A stretch of 64,000 nt of DNA, taken from NCBI GenBank assembly GCA_001462345.1, contig LIUM01000005.1, forward strand, positions 1 through 64,000, given 5' to 3'. Source of the DNA: Fibrobacteria bacterium AD312. GTDB lineage: Bacteria > Fibrobacterota > Fibrobacteria > Fibrobacterales > Fibrobacteraceae. Within the stretch, counting starts at the first letter, position 1, and each line of letters opens with the position of its first letter. Below are positions 62,401 to 64,000 of the stretch, in pieces. The notes beneath the pieces are model-generated. The model worked only from the letters and a program-made list of their open reading frames with translations, was not told the origin of the DNA and ran no database searches. The translations under genes and the position numbers were made by a program.

Positions 62401-64000
62401 CAGTTATTCCCTGTTTTGCACTCATCTACACAACGCCCATTTGTAGCAGGACAATCTTCTTGAAGCCCTTTAAAATTTTCAGTAAAGCAAGGATTTGTAT
62501 TAGAAAAAATAGCCGTCAAGATATTATTATCTGCGCTAGGGGTAATTGTTGCTGGATTTGGTAAATCTGAACGAGAACAGGAGGCTCCTTCACATATCCA
62601 CCTAGCATAATAATCAGTGGGAGGTGTTACTGTAATTTCGTAAGTCACTCCATGAAAGACCTCTATAGATTTCGTTTCCCCTGCAGAGATTGAAAAATTA
62701 TTCTCAACAACTCCATCAGAACCTTTAACATTAACATTTACTGTTGAACTTGTACCCGCTGTTTTCAAATTCAATGTATAAGGGATTCGTTTATAATCGG
62801 CATATAAAGTGTAATCTTGTTCTATTGGATTTTCAATCTTATTATTATCTGGTTGGTACACTCTACAACCAAATATTGGAATCCCTCTTAATTCAATAGC
62901 AGAATTAGTTTCTGTTATTGGACAATGCCATTCATAATTAGTAGTAACATTGTTACAATTCTGAATCGCTTCTACCCATTCCGTAGTATTATCAAAACAA
63001 GCAGGATAAGCACTCCATTTCATTAAAGAATCTTTATTAGGATCAGAAGGATTCTCAACTAAATAATCACTTAAAGATTTGCGTACAACAGTTGCAGTTC
63101 CATTAAGGGTAAGATAAACTGTTTTATGGATGAACTTGACACCTTCAAAAGGAGTGACTAATTCAAAAACAACCGCACCAGTAGCACTTGTTTGTGTTGA
63201 AACACCAAAAAGTTTAATCTTTTTTGCACCAGGTTTAATTGTAAAATAATAAACATTTCCAGATTGAGAAATATCAATAATATTAGCATCAAGACCCACA
63301 GAAGTAATCGTCCAACCAGAAGGAATAGTACTTGGTTCAATTTTAACACCAAATTTCAAATTATTCGCACCACTGCCAGAAATATGAGCGAATATATCAT
63401 GAGACTCACCTGCAGTAAAATCGAGGTCATTGGAAACAATTCCCGTTTGATCTAGAGAAAGCGAAACACTGTCGCCTTTTCCCAAAAGACCTTCTACAAT
63501 AACATAAAAATGACTGTCATCATATTTTGAATTACCTGGTGAATATGTACATGTATAAACACCTGCAGTAGAAACATTCAGAGCACCACTTGCATTTAAA
63601 CCAGTAGGACAAGAAACAGAGCCTAAATTAATGTTTTCATTTGCCCCATTTAAGTTTAGTACTGAAAAGTATTGTTTTAAAGTCCCTCTCGCATCTGTAG
63701 GTAAATAAATCGTTCTAGGCATTACTAAAATAGAAGGCTCTAGAAGATCATAAGAAGAAGAGGTTAGTTTTTCTGTATCTATTTCTTTATTTACATATTG
63801 AGTTTCTAGACTCGTTTTAAGGCGAGGCGCAACAGCAATATAATATGCATCAAGACCATTTGAAGAAATCGAAGAACTAGATCCAGGAGTACCTCCCGTT
63901 GGGCTACCACAAGCAGAACCATCATTAGGGCAAAGAATATTTGCCGTAGATAATTCATCTAAAAGTTTTTGATTGAAATCTAGTTGAGTAGTGCCGCTAA
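59418..64000 (-). CDS. Giant modular secreted protein, C-terminal >1,500 residues (5' truncated by window edge)
   Basis: The frame stays open from the stop at 59418 to the right edge, so the start is outside; an ATG at 63722 is internal. The visible part begins with a Ser/Gly linker (PGSSSSISS), then beta domains, a Cys-rich stretch, a laminin-G/ConA-like region with the segment VYANKNGDFEKLDI, then several Ig-like modules of about 95 residues each holding Cys pairs and ATTTGS-type strands, a Cys/Trp-rich module resembling small carbohydrate-binding domains (CYAYRSGGDWWKVNG), and two SSSVVASSSS linkers before a C-terminal beta domain ending in LQCSKDW. An adhesin or scaffold role is inferred. 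No enzyme motif is visible. Confidence 0.75.
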   Translation of the reverse strand, partial: SGTTQLDFNQKLLDELSTANILCPNDGSACGSPTGGTPGSSSSISSNGLDAYYIAVAPRLKTSLETQYVNKEIDTEKLTSSSYDLLEPSILVMPRTIYLPTDARGTLKQYFSVLNLNGANENINLGSVSCPTGLNASGALNVSTAGVYTCTYSPGNSKYDDSHFYVIVEGLLGKGDSVSLSLDQTGIVSNDLDFTAGESHDIFAHISGSGANNLKFGVKIEPSTIPSGWTITSVGLDANIIDISQSGNVYYFTIKPGAKKIKLFGVSTQTSATGAVVFELVTPFEGVKFIHKTVYLTLNGTATVVRKSLSDYLVENPSDPNKDSLMKWSAYPACFDNTTEWVEAIQNCNNVTTNYEWHCPITETNSAIELRGIPIFGCRVYQPDNNKIENPIEQDYTLYADYKRIPYTLNLKTAGTSSTVNVNVKGSDGVVENNFSISAGETKSIEVFHGVTYEITVTPPTDYYARWICEGASCSRSDLPNPATITPSADNNILTAIFSNTNPCFTENFKGLQEDCPATNGRCVDECKTGNNCSVNGGYYPGEAAWTMVYANKNGDFEKLDIVDNEGEVSYAGYSKYPAFILKPVAAGYNGTYTTQIRTYRKNNISSNHSMNTGLVFRSNADGTSYFSLSILAVKQGVKGTDLIRVCYGTDAHIGSEDHCMRDGDAVGVWSGSSIDDIQTYTVTAILEGDKLRVFVVDEDGSIYIPETEFDLTNPKFGAVGVSETENEYIGFKLYGEHVRYYSLSWKSSTYNCWDPELHCSFKANYAGGRVPADTIVTPWAFVSNYCDIGTECCTYTFIGPNPREFAAKSEPYPESTVKASASCANAVGSQNFDEVPCGIFYVGERMSCTEDILINTSLYCGNYTNCEYPLTETSNFRDASLEFDLTLNSGIDVIRVYLLDDKGIKSQAYLAQPGVNKFSVVDYIDVDMFNPEQISKVLFQSENGLSFDVNNLRSICSNTLKLSDCDVTYNGSKLIFTGNASNAQNCIISGSYGFSETISCKDSWTFTKEIDLSSYAGQTLTWDITAKNFQDPSITKTCSDTVTIKAPSGTCSWSPPTLTATTTGSAQFTANFSDCPTSGCAYEIKNHNNIVVATGTGIVGTATFNTPKAVGDYTYTAIVNGNTVCNADLKVMAGTPPTASCGGVTSAGTFTATVSDPDNVGWYYQVVVTDNIGNTLHTSALSATTTGSGTISYTKYSPSVAGTYFYKLKLNGNETCTSTLTVAGSISACTLTPTTINSGENVTFTATTDKIANGTACAIKHSGGTDYTSGSPTVNSNQCTSNFYPTQAGVYSVYIGGYSRSCGTVAINVSSSSVVASSSSAAGCAYQSSWCNGIAFNNVLILPSGTYDNNCSGVSCPPGATDWNANKCFFIKSPCSVYQNVSSTHAGDGGCYAYRSGGDWWKVNGGTGGNPDCSGGTITPSSSSVVASSSSVTPASSSGGTVINIGYNSYVLFTSGTYQLSLIPDGSVFRCIIGASVNYDRTVATFNGTGLTIPAWNTQGTVSTSVTSATFIVNPGYTLQCSKDW

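Noticed and set aside
63720-63722. ATG as start codon of the giant protein
   Set aside because: The frame continues without a stop to the right edge and encodes a Ser/Gly linker and further residues, so the gene starts outside.

Overview
The window reads as a chromosomal segment of a Gram-negative, fibre-degrading bacterium, most like Fibrobacter (Fibrobacterota). This is inference from gene content: a GH9 cellulase end and a second protein carrying C-terminal domains like type IX secretion sorting tails, a clan GH-A-like glycosidase, a giant Cys-rich surface protein with Ser-rich linkers, a TonB-dependent receptor, a secretin, and AT-rich DNA. Genes are densely packed, often with 4-nt ATGA/GTGA overlaps. 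I see no rRNA, tRNA, CRISPR array, insertion sequence or prophage.

Layout. 1-7.6 kb: GH9 cellulase 3' end, a Lys-rich small protein, mnmG coupled to an unusual FKBP_N/thioredoxin lipoprotein, proS, then a 660-bp gap holding a candidate minus-strand small RNA. 7.6-13.2 kb: thioesterase, MATE exporter, dnaG, sufC and sufD. 13.2-18.8 kb (minus): SLC13-type permease, SulP permease and a three-gene operon with a TusA-domain protein; together a possible sulfur/anion-uptake block. 18.9-20.4 kb: processive GT2 synthase. 20.4-26.7 kb (minus): a compact type II secretion/type IV pilus-like operon (secretin, GspL-like, fused PilO/PilP-like, PilX-like with a possible beta-solenoid, two pseudopilins), led by a secreted protein.

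26.9-39.2 kb: transketolase; a GT39-like/NPCBM fusion, a GT2 and gmk; priA; a seven-repeat DUF349 protein; sua5. 39.2-45.4 kb: VanX-like dipeptidase, TonB-dependent receptor, Nit2-like amidase, a 46-residue HTH-like protein, a hypothetical protein, cysE and nth. 45.4-52.2 kb: nadC-coaX-UDP-xylose synthase, two polyprenyl-phosphate sugar transferases flanking homoserine dehydrogenase, and a 40-bp tandem repeat. 52.2-56.2 kb: ilvE, a class I aminotransferase and citrate synthase. 56.2-64 kb: a glycosidase whose upstream region carries repeated ATGAC boxes, and a giant modular secreted protein running off the window.

The most promising less-described items are the fused, compact secretion/pilus-like operon, the 170-nt small RNA or 39-aa peptide locus at 7.2 kb, the twin FKBP_N/thioredoxin lipoprotein, the TusA-like/zinc-ribbon operon beside two anion permeases, and the giant surface protein.
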